Origin: Clostridium cavendishii DSM 21758
GTDB taxonomy: Bacteria; Bacillota; Clostridia; Clostridiales; Clostridiaceae
Assembly: GCF_900141845.1 (NCBI RefSeq)
Contig: NZ_FQZB01000012.1
Span: 62,001 to 126,000, forward strand
DNA length: 64,000 nt
Direction of reading: 5' to 3'
The position numbers were made by a program, and so were the translations under genes. This document shows, piece after piece, positions 32,713 to 41,595 of the stretch. The notes under the pieces were generated by a model. That model worked only from the letters and a program-made list of their open reading frames with translations. It had not been told where the DNA came from and made no database searches. Numbering within the stretch: position 1 is the first letter of the stretch; every line of letters starts with the position of its first letter.

Positions 32713-33576
32713 TTACTTTTCCCAATAAGTAGGACGAACTATAGATAATGGTAACTTAGTATTAGAGTCTCCTTTAGCTGCGTTAATTTGAAGCTGTGTA
32801 ATAAATATACTATTTGAAAGATTAGCTCCTCTTAAATCTGCATCCCTTAAATCTGCTCCAATTAAGTCCGTTCCTGTTAAATCAACATTTCTAAGATCTG
32901 ATGCAATAAGAAGTGCGCCACACAAATCTTCACCTTTAAGATTAGCCTTTCTAAGATCTGATCCTATTAAATTAAGCCTGCCAGAAATTTTTTTCTTACG
33001 CTTTAAATCACTCTTTGCTCCTTTACGTGCTTCATTTCTTAAACTCTCACTAGTTTTCAAAAGTAAAGAATTCACTTTAGCCCTATGCATTACTAAGTCT
33101 AATTTTAAGATTGAACTAGCATCTAACTTAGTAATTTTTTCAGTCTCTTTTATCATATAATCAATTTTTTCTCTTATAATTTTATCACTTTGTAATCTGA
33201 ATGCTTCTGTTAAATACCATAACATTTCATGAATCTGTCTCATAACCAGAAATACATCAAACATCTCCTTTGAACTTTCTGGATTATTTCTCCAATCTTG
33301 TCCTTCATACGTAATCTGTGCTACCTTTTGACCTGCTCCAAAACAATCATATGCAGTACATCCCTTAAGCCCTTTTTCTCTAAGATTCTTATGTACAGTA
33401 CATTTAAAATCAGACTTTAAATTTATACATGGCTTACCAGCATCCTTGTCAGTTGGAAATCCTTCTGAAGAAGAAAAGTATAATGCAACACAGCAAAATC
33501 CAAAACATTTCTCACAATCAATTTTTAAATTTTTATATAACTTTTTACTATCATCATTTTCATTTTTATGTATCAT
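32713..33576 (-). CDS. Pentapeptide-repeat protein with Cys-rich N-terminal domain
   Basis: A 287-aa protein. Residues about 19-85 hold a cluster of cysteines (CEKCFGFCC, CINLKSDFKCTVHKNL, GCTAYDCFG), probably binding metal or an Fe-S cluster. A helical middle region follows. Residues about 205-260 are pentapeptide repeats of the A(D/N)LxG type (LIGSDLRKANLKGEDLCGAL, ADLRDADLRGANLSNS), which form a right-handed beta helix. Repeat proteins of this kind can mimic DNA or bind gyrase, but the short repeat array and Cys-rich head make a quinolone-resistance role uncertain. A GGGGGATAA ribosome binding site precedes the ATG. Confidence 0.8.
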   Translation of the reverse strand: MIHKNENDDSKKLYKNLKIDCEKCFGFCCVALYFSSSEGFPTDKDAGKPCINLKSDFKCTVHKNLREKGLKGCTAYDCFGAGQKVAQITYEGQDWRNNPESSKEMFDVFLVMRQIHEMLWYLTEAFRLQSDKIIREKIDYMIKETEKITKLDASSILKLDLVMHRAKVNSLLLKTSESLRNEARKGAKSDLKRKKKISGRLNLIGSDLRKANLKGEDLCGALLIASDLRNVDLTGTDLIGADLRDADLRGANLSNSIFITQLQINAAKGDSNTKLPLSIVRPTYWEK

Positions 33577-33902
33577 ATTTGTTATCCCCCATATTCTTTA
33601 ACTATAAGCAATCCAACTTCTAAATTGTATCACAATTTTATATTAAATTACTATATTATCACCATACCAATTATAAGTTATTTTGCTTAACAAATTTAAT
33701 AAATTATTCCGATAAAACAAAAATTGTGACACATGTTATTTCATTATATAAAAACGACACTTTACTATTCAAAAGCACATTTTCAAAGGTTATATATATA
33801 ATTTAAAAGTTACATTCTGTATATTTATAATATACAAGGTAAAAGGATATATTTAAACTTTATAAAACTACCTAATATAAAATTTAAGGAGGCATATTTG
33901 AT
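33577..33902. other. Divergent intergenic region
   Basis: About 325 bases between divergent genes. It presumably holds both promoters, but I cannot point to a convincing one and see no RNA element. Confidence 0.4.
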
Positions 33903-34382
33903 ATGGAGAAATCTTATAAAACAAAATCATCATTTACAAACGAAGAATATTCTTTATTTGTAGTTGAAAACTCAAAATTTTATAATGAAAAATTTGAACT
34001 ATTTGATAATGGAAAGAAACTTTCATGGAATTGGGCAACCTTCTTTTTAGGAGGACTATGGTTCATATATAGAAAACTATATGCTGTTGGTATATCGCTC
34101 GTATTAATTGGAACATTAATTGATAATCTTATGAGTAAACATTTATCCTCACCTATATACTTCTTTATATGGTTAGCTATAGATATATTAATAACTGTGT
34201 TTGGAAACTATATATACTATCAACATACAAATAAAAAAATAGTAGAAGTAAAAAACATGGGACTGTCAGAAGAAGAAACTAAACTCAAACTTTCAAAAGT
34301 TGGAGGAACTAGTCCTATATTACCTATAGCTTTAATTGTAATAATTTTTATGATAGACATTATTACATTTTTATATCATTAA
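33903..34382 (+). CDS. DUF2628 membrane protein
   Basis: A 159-aa protein with a soluble N-terminus (1-38) followed by NWATFFLGGLWFIYRKLYAV, the signature of DUF2628. Three or four membrane segments follow (about 44-65, 70-85, 86-108 and the C-terminal 139-157). A short cytoplasmic helix with KNMGLSEEETKLKLSKVGG precedes the last segment. The function is unknown. AAGGAGG stands upstream of the ATG. The gene is monocistronic with a terminator at 34459-34497. Confidence 0.8.
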   Translation: MEKSYKTKSSFTNEEYSLFVVENSKFYNEKFELFDNGKKLSWNWATFFLGGLWFIYRKLYAVGISLVLIGTLIDNLMSKHLSSPIYFFIWLAIDILITVFGNYIYYQHTNKKIVEVKNMGLSEEETKLKLSKVGGTSPILPIALIVIIFMIDIITFLYH

Positions 34383-34458
34383 ATACGATTAATAAAGCTT
34401 GATTTAATTAATAGAACTTATTTCGCAAGTATTCATATAAATTTGATAAATAGAATTT

Positions 34459-34497
34459 TTAAAGGTCTTTTAACTTAAGCATTAAAAGACCTTTTAT
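34459..34497. terminator. Terminator between convergent genes
   Basis: AAAGGTCTTTTAA pairs with TTAAAAGACCTTT and T-runs follow on both sides. It serves the DUF2628 and Gfo/Idh/MocA genes. Confidence 0.8.
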
Positions 34498-34499
34498 TT

Positions 34500-35516
34500 T
34501 TATATTAAATTTTTTATTCCTGTTTCTAATATTTGCATTTGTAGCATTATCTGTTCATCAGTAATTGTTTTGCTTTTTCCATTTACAATAGTCTCATATA
34601 AATCATCATACACTCTTCCATAATCACCATTAACAGACTTTACTTTTTCTTCATGCATTGTACCTTCCCCATCTATATAGGTTAGAGTACCATAATGTTC
34701 TAAGTTATCAACGCCAAAATCTTTATTGCTAGGCATATAAAATAACTTTAAATGTTCCTCTTGACGATCCTTAGTTTCTTTTATGAAGCATCCCTTTTTA
34801 CCATATAAAACAAAACTTGGTCTTTCCTTAATTCTAAAGTAGCTGGACTTTACTGAAACCTTTAATGTTCCGTAATATAAATCAATATCAAAATAATCAT
34901 TCATTCTACCTACCCCTAATAATTGCCTTACATCATAATGTATATTATCTGGTTTACCAAAATAGCTGATTACTTGATCTATGGTGTGACAAGCATGACC
35001 ATATAAATATGAATTTAAAGAATTAAACTTTTTAATAGTTTCTGGTACTTCTGGACGATAATAATCAAAATGCATTTCTAATTCTATTAAATCTCCTAAC
35101 CTTCCTTCTTCAATAACCTTTTGAACAGTTAAAAAATCACTATCAAAGCGTCTATTTTGATATGCCTGTACAATTAGCCCCTTTTCTTTTGCTAAATCAA
35201 ATATTTCTCTTGCTTGTTTTGAAGTTTCCATAAATGGTTTTTCAACTAAACAATGTTTATTATGCTTAAGCACCATTTTAGCATATTCATAATGGCTATC
35301 ATGTCTTGTACAAACTACAATTAAATCAATGTCATTATCAGTTAATACTTCATCTAAATTAGATGTATAGTTTGCGCCTTCAATTCTATCCCAAACCTCA
35401 TGCTCAGGATTCCTTTGATATATTGTTTTTACCTTTATATTTTCTCTTTGTATAACAAATGGAAGATGATATCTATTAGTACTTTTACCATTTCCAATAT
35501 AACCAATTGTAAGCAT
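34500..35516 (-). CDS. Gfo/Idh/MocA family oxidoreductase
   Basis: A 338-aa NAD(P)-dependent dehydrogenase. The N-terminus LTIGYIGNGKSTNRYHLPFV is a Rossmann motif. HNKHCLVEKPFMETSKQARE contains the EKP signature with the conserved Lys. GHACHTIDQVISYFG supplies the catalytic His region of the C-terminal domain. Close relatives act on sugars, inositols or related polyols; the substrate is not evident. The gene is monocistronic with AGGAGG upstream of its ATG. Confidence 0.88.
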   Translation of the reverse strand: MLTIGYIGNGKSTNRYHLPFVIQRENIKVKTIYQRNPEHEVWDRIEGANYTSNLDEVLTDNDIDLIVVCTRHDSHYEYAKMVLKHNKHCLVEKPFMETSKQAREIFDLAKEKGLIVQAYQNRRFDSDFLTVQKVIEEGRLGDLIELEMHFDYYRPEVPETIKKFNSLNSYLYGHACHTIDQVISYFGKPDNIHYDVRQLLGVGRMNDYFDIDLYYGTLKVSVKSSYFRIKERPSFVLYGKKGCFIKETKDRQEEHLKLFYMPSNKDFGVDNLEHYGTLTYIDGEGTMHEEKVKSVNGDYGRVYDDLYETIVNGKSKTITDEQIMLQMQILETGIKNLI

Positions 35517-35788
35517 AATATCCTCCTTAAATGTATCCTTATAATATTTCTCTTTATTAAAGTTTATTTTAACGTGCTCTTTCTATTATTACTAAATATC
35601 CTTTATCTATAAATAATTTACTGCCTAAATTATATCACAAATTTATATTAAATTATTATTTTTCAAATTCAAATATCTCTTTGTTTATTTGTTCTAGATA
35701 TAACTTTTATACAAATTATATCATCAATTTTAGCAAAACACATCATTCTCTAGGCTTACCTAATGAGCTGCTAAAAAATTCAAAATAC

Positions 35789-35829
35789 AAAAAAAGACTT
35801 TATTACATTGATTTAATAAAGCCTTTTTT
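35789..35829. terminator. Terminator of the selO gene
   Basis: AAAAAAGACTTTATT pairs with AATAAAGCCTTTTTT (one mismatch) just beyond the selO stop on the minus strand. Confidence 0.75.
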
Positions 35830-35841
35830 ATAACTTTTTGT

Positions 35842-37317
35842 TTAAGTTCCACAATAAGTTCTATATTTACAATTTGATACTTCAGGTAAAATACTATATT
35901 CTTCTTGATCCTTTGAATAATCGTAAGGTCTTGAAAGTACATCAAGAAATCTTTCCATAACACTATAATCTTCTTGCTTTATAGCACCTTCTAACGCTTC
36001 CTCTACCCTATGATTACGTGGAATTATTGAAGGATTAGACCTTTTCATAAGTTCTTTAATCTCTATTTTTGTTTGTTCTTGTCTTTCTAATCTAGATACC
36101 CAAAGCGTATTCCATTTTTTAAACTCCTTTGAATTAAACATCTCTATATCTTCTAAATCGTCTAAAGTTAATGAACGAAAAGTATTTGTATAATCAGCAC
36201 TATATTTCTCCATAATATTTAAAAGACTATCTATCAAGTTTGCATCCTCTAGCTCTTCATTAAATATGCCAAGCTTTGCTTTCATTCCAGAAAACCATTT
36301 ATCATGATATAAATTAGGAAAATTTGAAACTTCTTTTTCTGCAAGTTTTATTGCTTTTTCTTGGCTATTATGAAGTAATGGTATTAAAGTTTCAGCAAAT
36401 CTAGCAAGATTCCATGATGCAATATATGGTTGATTGCCATAAGCATATCTACCATTAACATCAATCGAACTAAATACTGTTGAAGGATCATATGCATCCA
36501 TAAAAGCACATGGACCATAATCAATAGTTTCTCCACTTATTGCCATATTATCTGTATTCATAACACCATGAATAAATCCAACCAATTGCCATTTAGCAAT
36601 AAGATTTGCTTGGCGCTTTATTACTTCTTTTAATAAAAAAAGATACTTATTTTCTATAGTAGAAGGAACTTTAAAATGTCTTTCTAAAGTATAATCTGCT
36701 AATACTTTAATATCTTCAATTGTTCCCCAATTTGCTGCATATTGAAAAGTACCAACTCTTATATGACTTGAAGCTACACGAGTAAGTATTGCTCCTATTT
36801 GTTCTCCTTCACGTATTACTTTTTCACCAGTTTTAACAACTGCTAAACTACGTGTAGTAGGAATACCTAATGCATTCATAGCCTCGCTTATAATATATTC
36901 TCTTAACATGGGACCTAATGCTGCTTTGCCATCGCCTCCTCTTGAATATGGAGTTCTCCCTGCCCCTTTAAGTTGAACATCAAATTTTTCACCTAATGAA
37001 GTTACATGTTCTCCAAGTAATACTGCTCTACCATCACCCAACATAGTAAAATAACCAAATTGATGTCCCGCATAAGCTTCAGCAATAGGAATTGAACCTT
37101 CCAAAAGCCTATTACCTGCAAATATTCCTATTCCATCTGCACTCTTTAGTAAATTCTCATTTAAACCTAATTCTTTTATTAATTTACTATTTAAAGCAAC
37201 CAAACTTGGTGTTGGTACCTCACTTGGGTTTTGCCTTTTAAAAAATATTTTAGGAAGCCGAGCATAACTATTATCTAATTTAAAGCCTGTATCCACTGTT
37301 AATTTCGTTTCTATCAT
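35842..37317 (-). CDS. selO: Protein adenylyltransferase SelO (YdiU, UPF0061)
   Basis: A 491-aa pseudokinase-fold enzyme that transfers AMP from ATP to Ser, Thr or Tyr residues of proteins, linked to redox stress in other bacteria. Family signatures are VALNSKLIKELGLNENLL, GRAVLLGEHVTSLGEKFDVQ, LKGAGRTPYSRGGDGKAALG, the nucleotide loop VIREGEQIGAILTRVASSHI, and HGVMNTDNMAISGETIDYGP with the metal-binding Asp/Asn residues. The C-terminus ends CKYRTYCGT, with the cysteine in place of the selenocysteine of eukaryotic SelO. Length is normal. The gene is monocistronic, 110 bases from the DTW gene. Confidence 0.95.
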   Translation of the reverse strand: MIETKLTVDTGFKLDNSYARLPKIFFKRQNPSEVPTPSLVALNSKLIKELGLNENLLKSADGIGIFAGNRLLEGSIPIAEAYAGHQFGYFTMLGDGRAVLLGEHVTSLGEKFDVQLKGAGRTPYSRGGDGKAALGPMLREYIISEAMNALGIPTTRSLAVVKTGEKVIREGEQIGAILTRVASSHIRVGTFQYAANWGTIEDIKVLADYTLERHFKVPSTIENKYLFLLKEVIKRQANLIAKWQLVGFIHGVMNTDNMAISGETIDYGPCAFMDAYDPSTVFSSIDVNGRYAYGNQPYIASWNLARFAETLIPLLHNSQEKAIKLAEKEVSNFPNLYHDKWFSGMKAKLGIFNEELEDANLIDSLLNIMEKYSADYTNTFRSLTLDDLEDIEMFNSKEFKKWNTLWVSRLERQEQTKIEIKELMKRSNPSIIPRNHRVEEALEGAIKQEDYSVMERFLDVLSRPYDYSKDQEEYSILPEVSNCKYRTYCGT

Positions 37318-37428
37318 ATTTATCTCCTTTTTTTAATCTTTAATTATAAAATTAAATTTTATGCTTCTTCTTTTAGCTTTTACCTAATTAACAATCTATT
37401 ATACTCCATTAATTATGTTAAAATTAAA

Positions 37429-38061
37429 TCAAATACTATCTTTTAAACAATGTCCACTTATACCAGCTTTATAGCTTTTCAAAAATAGAGTATATACCTC
37501 ATTTATAACTTTAGCATTATTAACTTCTCCATTTAACTTTAATATTTCCATTGCTGCTTCTATTGTACATAAATTACCACTTTCTACTCCTCTTCTCAAA
37601 TCATACTTTGATTTGAAATTAGGCTCTATAGAAACAATCGGTATATTATTTAAATAATCACTCTTCCTAAATAATTTTCTTGCTTCTTTCCATGTACCAT
37701 CTAGTATAATAAAAACAGGAATTTTTTCTGTTTTTTTATATTCTACTTTTCTTTCTAGATCTTCTGTTGGAAATAATAAATATGGTTCATATTCTTCATT
37801 ATTTAGGATTTCTAAAAGCTCATTCGGTTTATTTTTTCTTTCCCAAAGAAAAATTTTTGTTGAAACTGGATTAACTAACTTTAACAATCTTGCTGTATTT
37901 GATGGTCTGTAAAACTCCTTTTCAGTAGATAAAATGCAAATCATCGCTTTGCTTTCTACTTTTTCTATCTTACTACAGAAACAATTTATTATTGGTAATC
38001 CACATTCATTGCAACTATTATATAAACTTGTTATTTGTTTGACTTTATAACTTGAACTCAT
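37429..38061 (-). CDS. DTW domain tRNA-uridine aminocarboxypropyltransferase
   Basis: A 210-aa protein. CNECGLPIINCFCSK at the N-terminus is the small zinc-binding motif, and the signature IILDGTWKEARKLFRKS is the DTW motif region of TapT/TuaA-type enzymes. These transfer the aminocarboxypropyl group of S-adenosylmethionine to uridine in tRNA (acp3U). The segment PSNTARLLKLVNP is also conserved in the family. A TAGGAGG site precedes the ATG. It lies upstream of selO in the same direction, but the gap suggests separate transcription. Confidence 0.88.
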   Translation of the reverse strand: MSSSYKVKQITSLYNSCNECGLPIINCFCSKIEKVESKAMICILSTEKEFYRPSNTARLLKLVNPVSTKIFLWERKNKPNELLEILNNEEYEPYLLFPTEDLERKVEYKKTEKIPVFIILDGTWKEARKLFRKSDYLNNIPIVSIEPNFKSKYDLRRGVESGNLCTIEAAMEILKLNGEVNNAKVINEVYTLFLKSYKAGISGHCLKDSI

Positions 38062-38299
38062 TTTGCCTCCTAAGCTTCTTTTACATAACTAATTTTTTTT
38101 GTAATGTATTATAATAAATTTATTGTGAGATTTATTATAGCATATTCCTAAAATATAACACATTACATCAATATATAATTTTTATTTTTAAACCTTTAAA
38201 TTCAAATATACTCTAAACATTATTTATGAACCTTTAAGCAATTACTGAATATTATTATAATAAGGTATATTCTAATTAAAATCGTAGGAGATGAATTTT

Positions 38300-38860
38300 A
38301 TGTTAGAAAGAGATAAAAATTATATGGTTAAAAATAAGAACTTTAAAATAGAAGAAGTAGTTAGTATTCCACCTTCTTTATTTAAATCAATGAAAGGACA
38401 ATATTTTGTGGGACAAACAGATAATTTATTAGTGGGGAATAATTTAAATGCTTGGGCTGCTTTATCAAATCCAATGAATTCATTCGTTAACTTATACACT
38501 AATGTGTTTACTATATCAAATTTTTCTGATGAGTATTTGACAGCTGAAATATGGCTAAATACTACTATTCCTGAAAATAGCATTATATCAAACAAAGTTT
38601 CCCCAACTAATACAGCTTTAGACCCTCTTCCTAAAAATCAAGTTGATATTAGATTTCTATCCGCTACTGATATGGTTCCTATAAATGGTATTAATGTGTA
38701 TGAAAGAATCGTACCTCCTAACACAACATTAGTATCTGAAGAAGATGGTAAATTTATAGAAGGACCTGGAGGTAGCTATGTATTAGTTATAAAATCAACA
38801 AGTTCAAATTTAGCTAATGTAATAGTTGCTTTAGGATGGTGGGAAAAACCTAATTGTTAA
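38300..38860 (+). CDS. DUF6143 family protein
   Basis: A 186-aa protein beginning MLERDKNYMVKNKNFKIEEV. The region GQYFVGQTDNLLVGNNLNAW, followed by NPMNSFVNLYTNVFTISNFS and the C-terminal VIVALGWWEKPNC, matches what I recall of DUF6143, a family found in spore-forming clostridia. The chain is rich in beta strands and lacks a signal peptide, compatible with a structural spore-layer protein, but the function is unknown. AGGAG is followed by the ATG at 38291 without a gap, so the ATG at 38300 (9-base spacing) is preferred. Confidence 0.65.
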   Translation: MLERDKNYMVKNKNFKIEEVVSIPPSLFKSMKGQYFVGQTDNLLVGNNLNAWAALSNPMNSFVNLYTNVFTISNFSDEYLTAEIWLNTTIPENSIISNKVSPTNTALDPLPKNQVDIRFLSATDMVPINGINVYERIVPPNTTLVSEEDGKFIEGPGGSYVLVIKSTSSNLANVIVALGWWEKPNC

Positions 38861-38914
38861 AAATAATTTTTAAGGTTTACATTTCTAAATTTTAAATTGA
38901 TAAATTGTATTTAA

Positions 38915-38951
38915 AAAATCCAATGATATTCAAAACATCATTGGATTTTTA
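38915..38951. terminator. Terminator between convergent genes
   Basis: AAAATCCAATGAT and ATCATTGGATTTT form a 13-bp perfect stem between the DUF6143 and epimerase genes. Confidence 0.85.
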
Positions 38952-38959
38952 CAATTTAA

Positions 38960-39829
38960 TTATACTGTTATTGATTGTTTATACTTATCTATCAAATTAA
39001 ATATATAGGTTCTAATTTCATTAAATTCAAATCCCAATTCTTTTGCTCTAGATATGTCTAAGCTACAATCAAACATTCCATTATAAGCTCCAGTTTCACC
39101 ATCTACTTTTATATTAGCTTTTTTACCTGCAGCTTCCTCAATATATGCTATAATTTCGTTAAGTGTAATGCTGCCTTCACTTGCAGCATTTACTGCTCCT
39201 GTATATTTCATATCAACTAAAAATGCTAAAAATTCACCAGCTTCTTTTGAACTAATAAAACTCAAGTCGCATTTCATATTATCAATATTAAGACTATCTT
39301 CTTTCATTACACTTTCTACATATGAATACAATCTTTTAGTATAATCATCTTCTGCCAAAACAACTGGAAATCTTACTGCTATTGTAGGTATATTATAATT
39401 TTGAAATATTACTGCTTCTACTAATCTTTTTCCCTCAGCATAAGAAAAATCTTTTCTTTCACCATATATTATTTCATAGTTATCAGGATTAAAATCCTCT
39501 TCTTTTATATATGTATCAAAATTGTATACTGCTGAACTTGATACTACTATATATTTTTTTGTTTTATCTTTAATAATATCACATAAAGTTTTTGCTGAAT
39601 TAGATGAATAACATAAATTATCATATATAATATCAAACTTTTTATTCTTTAATCCTAACTCTATACTTTCTTTATTTTCTCTATCTAAAGTTATCCTACT
39701 AACCCTGTCCTCATAAGTATCCCTAGTTAAACCTCTTGTTGCTATCGTTACATTATGTCCCATATCTATAAGCTTGTTTACTAAAACTTTTCCAAAAAAC
39801 CTTGTTCCTCCAAATACTAATACATCCAT
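38960..39829 (-). CDS. NAD-dependent epimerase/dehydratase family protein
   Basis: A 289-aa extended short-chain dehydrogenase. VLVFGGTRFFGKVLVNKLID is the GxxGxxG NAD-binding motif. YIVVSSSAVYNFD provides the active-site Ser. The expected YxxxK is seen as YAEGKRLVEA (Tyr and Lys in order). The C-terminal half is typical of nucleotide-sugar epimerases/reductases, but the substrate cannot be told. The gene is monocistronic, with a terminator on its 3' side. Confidence 0.85.
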   Translation of the reverse strand: MDVLVFGGTRFFGKVLVNKLIDMGHNVTIATRGLTRDTYEDRVSRITLDRENKESIELGLKNKKFDIIYDNLCYSSNSAKTLCDIIKDKTKKYIVVSSSAVYNFDTYIKEEDFNPDNYEIIYGERKDFSYAEGKRLVEAVIFQNYNIPTIAVRFPVVLAEDDYTKRLYSYVESVMKEDSLNIDNMKCDLSFISSKEAGEFLAFLVDMKYTGAVNAASEGSITLNEIIAYIEEAAGKKANIKVDGETGAYNGMFDCSLDISRAKELGFEFNEIRTYIFNLIDKYKQSITV

Positions 39830-40006
39830 ATTACTTCCCCTTTTTACTTATATCTCACAAATTCATATTCTACGTAATATATTTTTTCATATACACTTTA
39901 TGAAAAAATTGTTACTATAATCACTTTATAGTGCTATTTCTTTTCTAAAAACACCTTAGTTTCTAGTATTTATAATTAATAATTCTTTAATATCATATAA
40001 AATTAA

Positions 40007-40042
40007 AAATGAGCCTCAAGTTTAAAACTAATCTGGCTCATA
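40007..40042 (-). terminator. Terminator of the CD3324-family gene
   Basis: ATGAGCC and GGCTCAT form a 7-bp GC-containing stem with a long loop, followed on the minus strand by TTTTTAATTTT. Confidence 0.6.
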
Positions 40043-40046
40043 AATA

Positions 40047-40319
40047 CTATTTAGATTTTTCTTTTAATATTATTCTATCTATGCTCTTTTTAGATAAGAA
40101 GTATTTCTCAGCTAAACTATTCCTACTTACCCCATTCATATATTCTGAATAAATACTAGAATCTCTTAAATTAATTTCTTTTCTAGTAGTTGTTGTACTT
40201 CCCCAAGGTTTTTTATTGGCTTCCTTCTTAGGAATATAAATATACTCACCCTCTATGTAAGTTTGAATTAATTCAATTATCTCTATAGGTAATACTTCTT
40301 TCGCTGCAATATAGCACAT
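40047..40319 (-). CDS. CD3324 family protein
   Basis: A 90-aa protein starting MCYIAAKEVLPIEIIELIQT. IEGEYIYIPKKEANKKPWGS and the C-terminal HTH-like EYMNGVSRNSLAEKYFLSKK place it in the small CD3324 family of clostridia. The conserved KKPWG block and terminal HTH suggest nucleic-acid binding, but its function is unknown. The start follows AGGAGGGG; an in-frame ATG 14 codons upstream has no such site. The leader contains an 8-codon peptide ORF and two mutually exclusive hairpins (40358-40437) that match the leader of the DUF1062 gene. Confidence 0.8.
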   Translation of the reverse strand: MCYIAAKEVLPIEIIELIQTYIEGEYIYIPKKEANKKPWGSTTTTRKEINLRDSSIYSEYMNGVSRNSLAEKYFLSKKSIDRIILKEKSK

Positions 40320-40357
40320 AATGCCCCTCCTAAATATATTATTTAATTTAGGTGTAA

Positions 40358-40437
40358 GCAAAGGCTATTTAATTATAATTTAATGCAATAGCCTTTGCTA
40401 TGCATTAATAGAAGGTGTTGTCATAAAAAGTCCCCCT
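40358..40437 (-). promoter_or_regulatory. Leader-peptide attenuator, copy 1 (before the CD3324 gene)
   Basis: A GGGGGA site precedes ATG 40424. The 8-codon peptide is MTTPSINA, stop 40398-40400. Its last codons form hairpin 1 (40381-40407, TAATGCATAGC with GCTATTGCATTA). The segment GCAAAGGCTATT after the peptide can instead pair perfectly over 12 bp with AATAGCCTTTGC (40358-40369) as hairpin 2. The overlap means that translation of the peptide would decide which hairpin forms. Confidence 0.65.
40398..40424 (-). CDS. 8-aa leader peptide MTTPSINA
   Basis: A tiny ORF with its own GGGGGA ribosome binding site, upstream of the CD3324-family gene. Its length, first two residues and last two residues are conserved in the second leader (41279-41305), which supports translation. 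It probably acts in attenuation and not as a functional product. Confidence 0.55.
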   Translation of the reverse strand: MTTPSINA

Positions 40438-40509
40438 TTTCTTTTCATTATATTTATAATTTTACCTATTTTTTCTCTTTAAATCAAGTAAACTCTATAC
40501 ATTATTATA

Positions 40510-41127
40510 TCAACCAATATTTTTCAAAAATTCTCTAGGTTCTTCGACGTTCAGGAAATGTATTTCCATTCCATTTTTTATTTTAGAATTTAGTAAATTC
40601 TTATCATCCTTAATAATAATCATTCCTTTTTTATGCATATTTTTTATTTTACTTCTTGAAATTCCAAGATTATCGCTTAAGAATTTATCTACCCTAATTT
40701 CTATTGGATACTTACAAACAATTTCAACCACAAGTTCATTTGCATTAATATAATATGATTCTAATTTATTTTCAATTAATTTATAACTTATACCTTCTAA
40801 AATAAGTTCAGCCTTATTTCTACTATATAAGTCTAAATTATAGGCATATTCTTTTGCTAATTCTTTATCATTAGAAAGAAATCTTTCATACTCATCTTTA
40901 TTAATATCTTGAGGTTTTATTCTTTCATATATTGTCATATTCCAAGTAGATTTACACTTTTCACATTGATAAATTAACCAAACATCAAGATTATTTTTAT
41001 TTGCGTTAATTCTAAACTTTTCACTACTTATATAATGTGCCTTTTCATTACATTTTGGACAATTCCTTTTTACTTTTGGTAAATTTTCTGGAACTAGTTC
41101 CCATCTATATTTTTTTAAATAGCTCAT
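40510..41127 (-). CDS. DUF1062 protein with zinc ribbon and S4-like RNA-binding domain
   Basis: A 205-aa protein. The N-terminal third has a zinc-ribbon pattern (CPKCNEKAH and CEKCKSTW, residues about 23-66), characteristic of DUF1062. The C-terminal part (RVDKFLSDNLGISRSKIKNM, then HKKGMIIIKDD) reads as an S4-type RNA-binding fold. The protein might therefore bind structured RNA, perhaps the ribosome or tRNA; this is inference. The start follows AGGAGGAGC. The 5' leader carries a second copy of the peptide/hairpin attenuator, suggesting that expression responds to translation stalling. Confidence 0.82.
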   Translation of the reverse strand: MSYLKKYRWELVPENLPKVKRNCPKCNEKAHYISSEKFRINANKNNLDVWLIYQCEKCKSTWNMTIYERIKPQDINKDEYERFLSNDKELAKEYAYNLDLYSRNKAELILEGISYKLIENKLESYYINANELVVEIVCKYPIEIRVDKFLSDNLGISRSKIKNMHKKGMIIIKDDKNLLNSKIKNGMEIHFLNVEEPREFLKNIG

Positions 41128-41161
41128 TTTGCTCCTCCTAGTTATTTAAATTTTAGGATTT

Positions 41162-41317
41162 GCAAAGGTTATTTCATTATATCTTATAAGTAAACATCCC
41201 AATTTAAATTTGGTTAATGCAAACTTACTCATACGAATAATAATGTAGGAGTTTCCTTTAATAATGCAATAGCCTCTGCTATGCATTTAAAAAATCTCTT
41301 GTCATAAATAATTCCTC
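41162..41317 (-). promoter_or_regulatory. Leader-peptide attenuator, copy 2 (before the DUF1062 gene)
   Basis: GGAGG is followed by ATG 41305 and the peptide MTRDFLNA (stop 41279-41281). Hairpin 1 (41263-41287) overlaps the peptide end as in copy 1. The segment GCAGAGGCTATT can alternatively pair with AATAACCTTTGC (41162-41173) over 11 of 12 positions, just before the DUF1062 ribosome binding site. The spacer 41318-41595 shows no other feature. Confidence 0.62.
41279..41305 (-). CDS. 8-aa leader peptide MTRDFLNA
   Basis: A tiny ORF with a GGAGG ribosome binding site upstream of the DUF1062 gene. It has the same length as MTTPSINA and shares MT at the start and NA at the end, with the stop codon again inside a hairpin. 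Confidence 0.55.
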   Translation of the reverse strand: MTRDFLNA

Positions 41318-41595
41318 CAATCTGTTTGATATATATATTTTACCAACTCTACATGATGTATAAAACCTAATACTCATTTAGTAAATGAAAATAAGCCAAT
41401 ATGATTATCATATTAACTCAAAATAAATTCTATTAGAAATATTTTTTATATTCATTGCTTACTTCCTTAATGCCTATCTTTTTACTGCTATATATCATAA
41501 TATACTATAAGAATATAAAAAATCTTATCATTATGTTAATAAACTTATGTTATAATTAGTAAAAATAATTTTACATAAAATAAAGGAGATTTACA

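Noticed and set aside
32713..33576. Qnr-type quinolone resistance protein
   Set aside because: The pentapeptide array is too short and is preceded by an unrelated Cys-rich and helical region.
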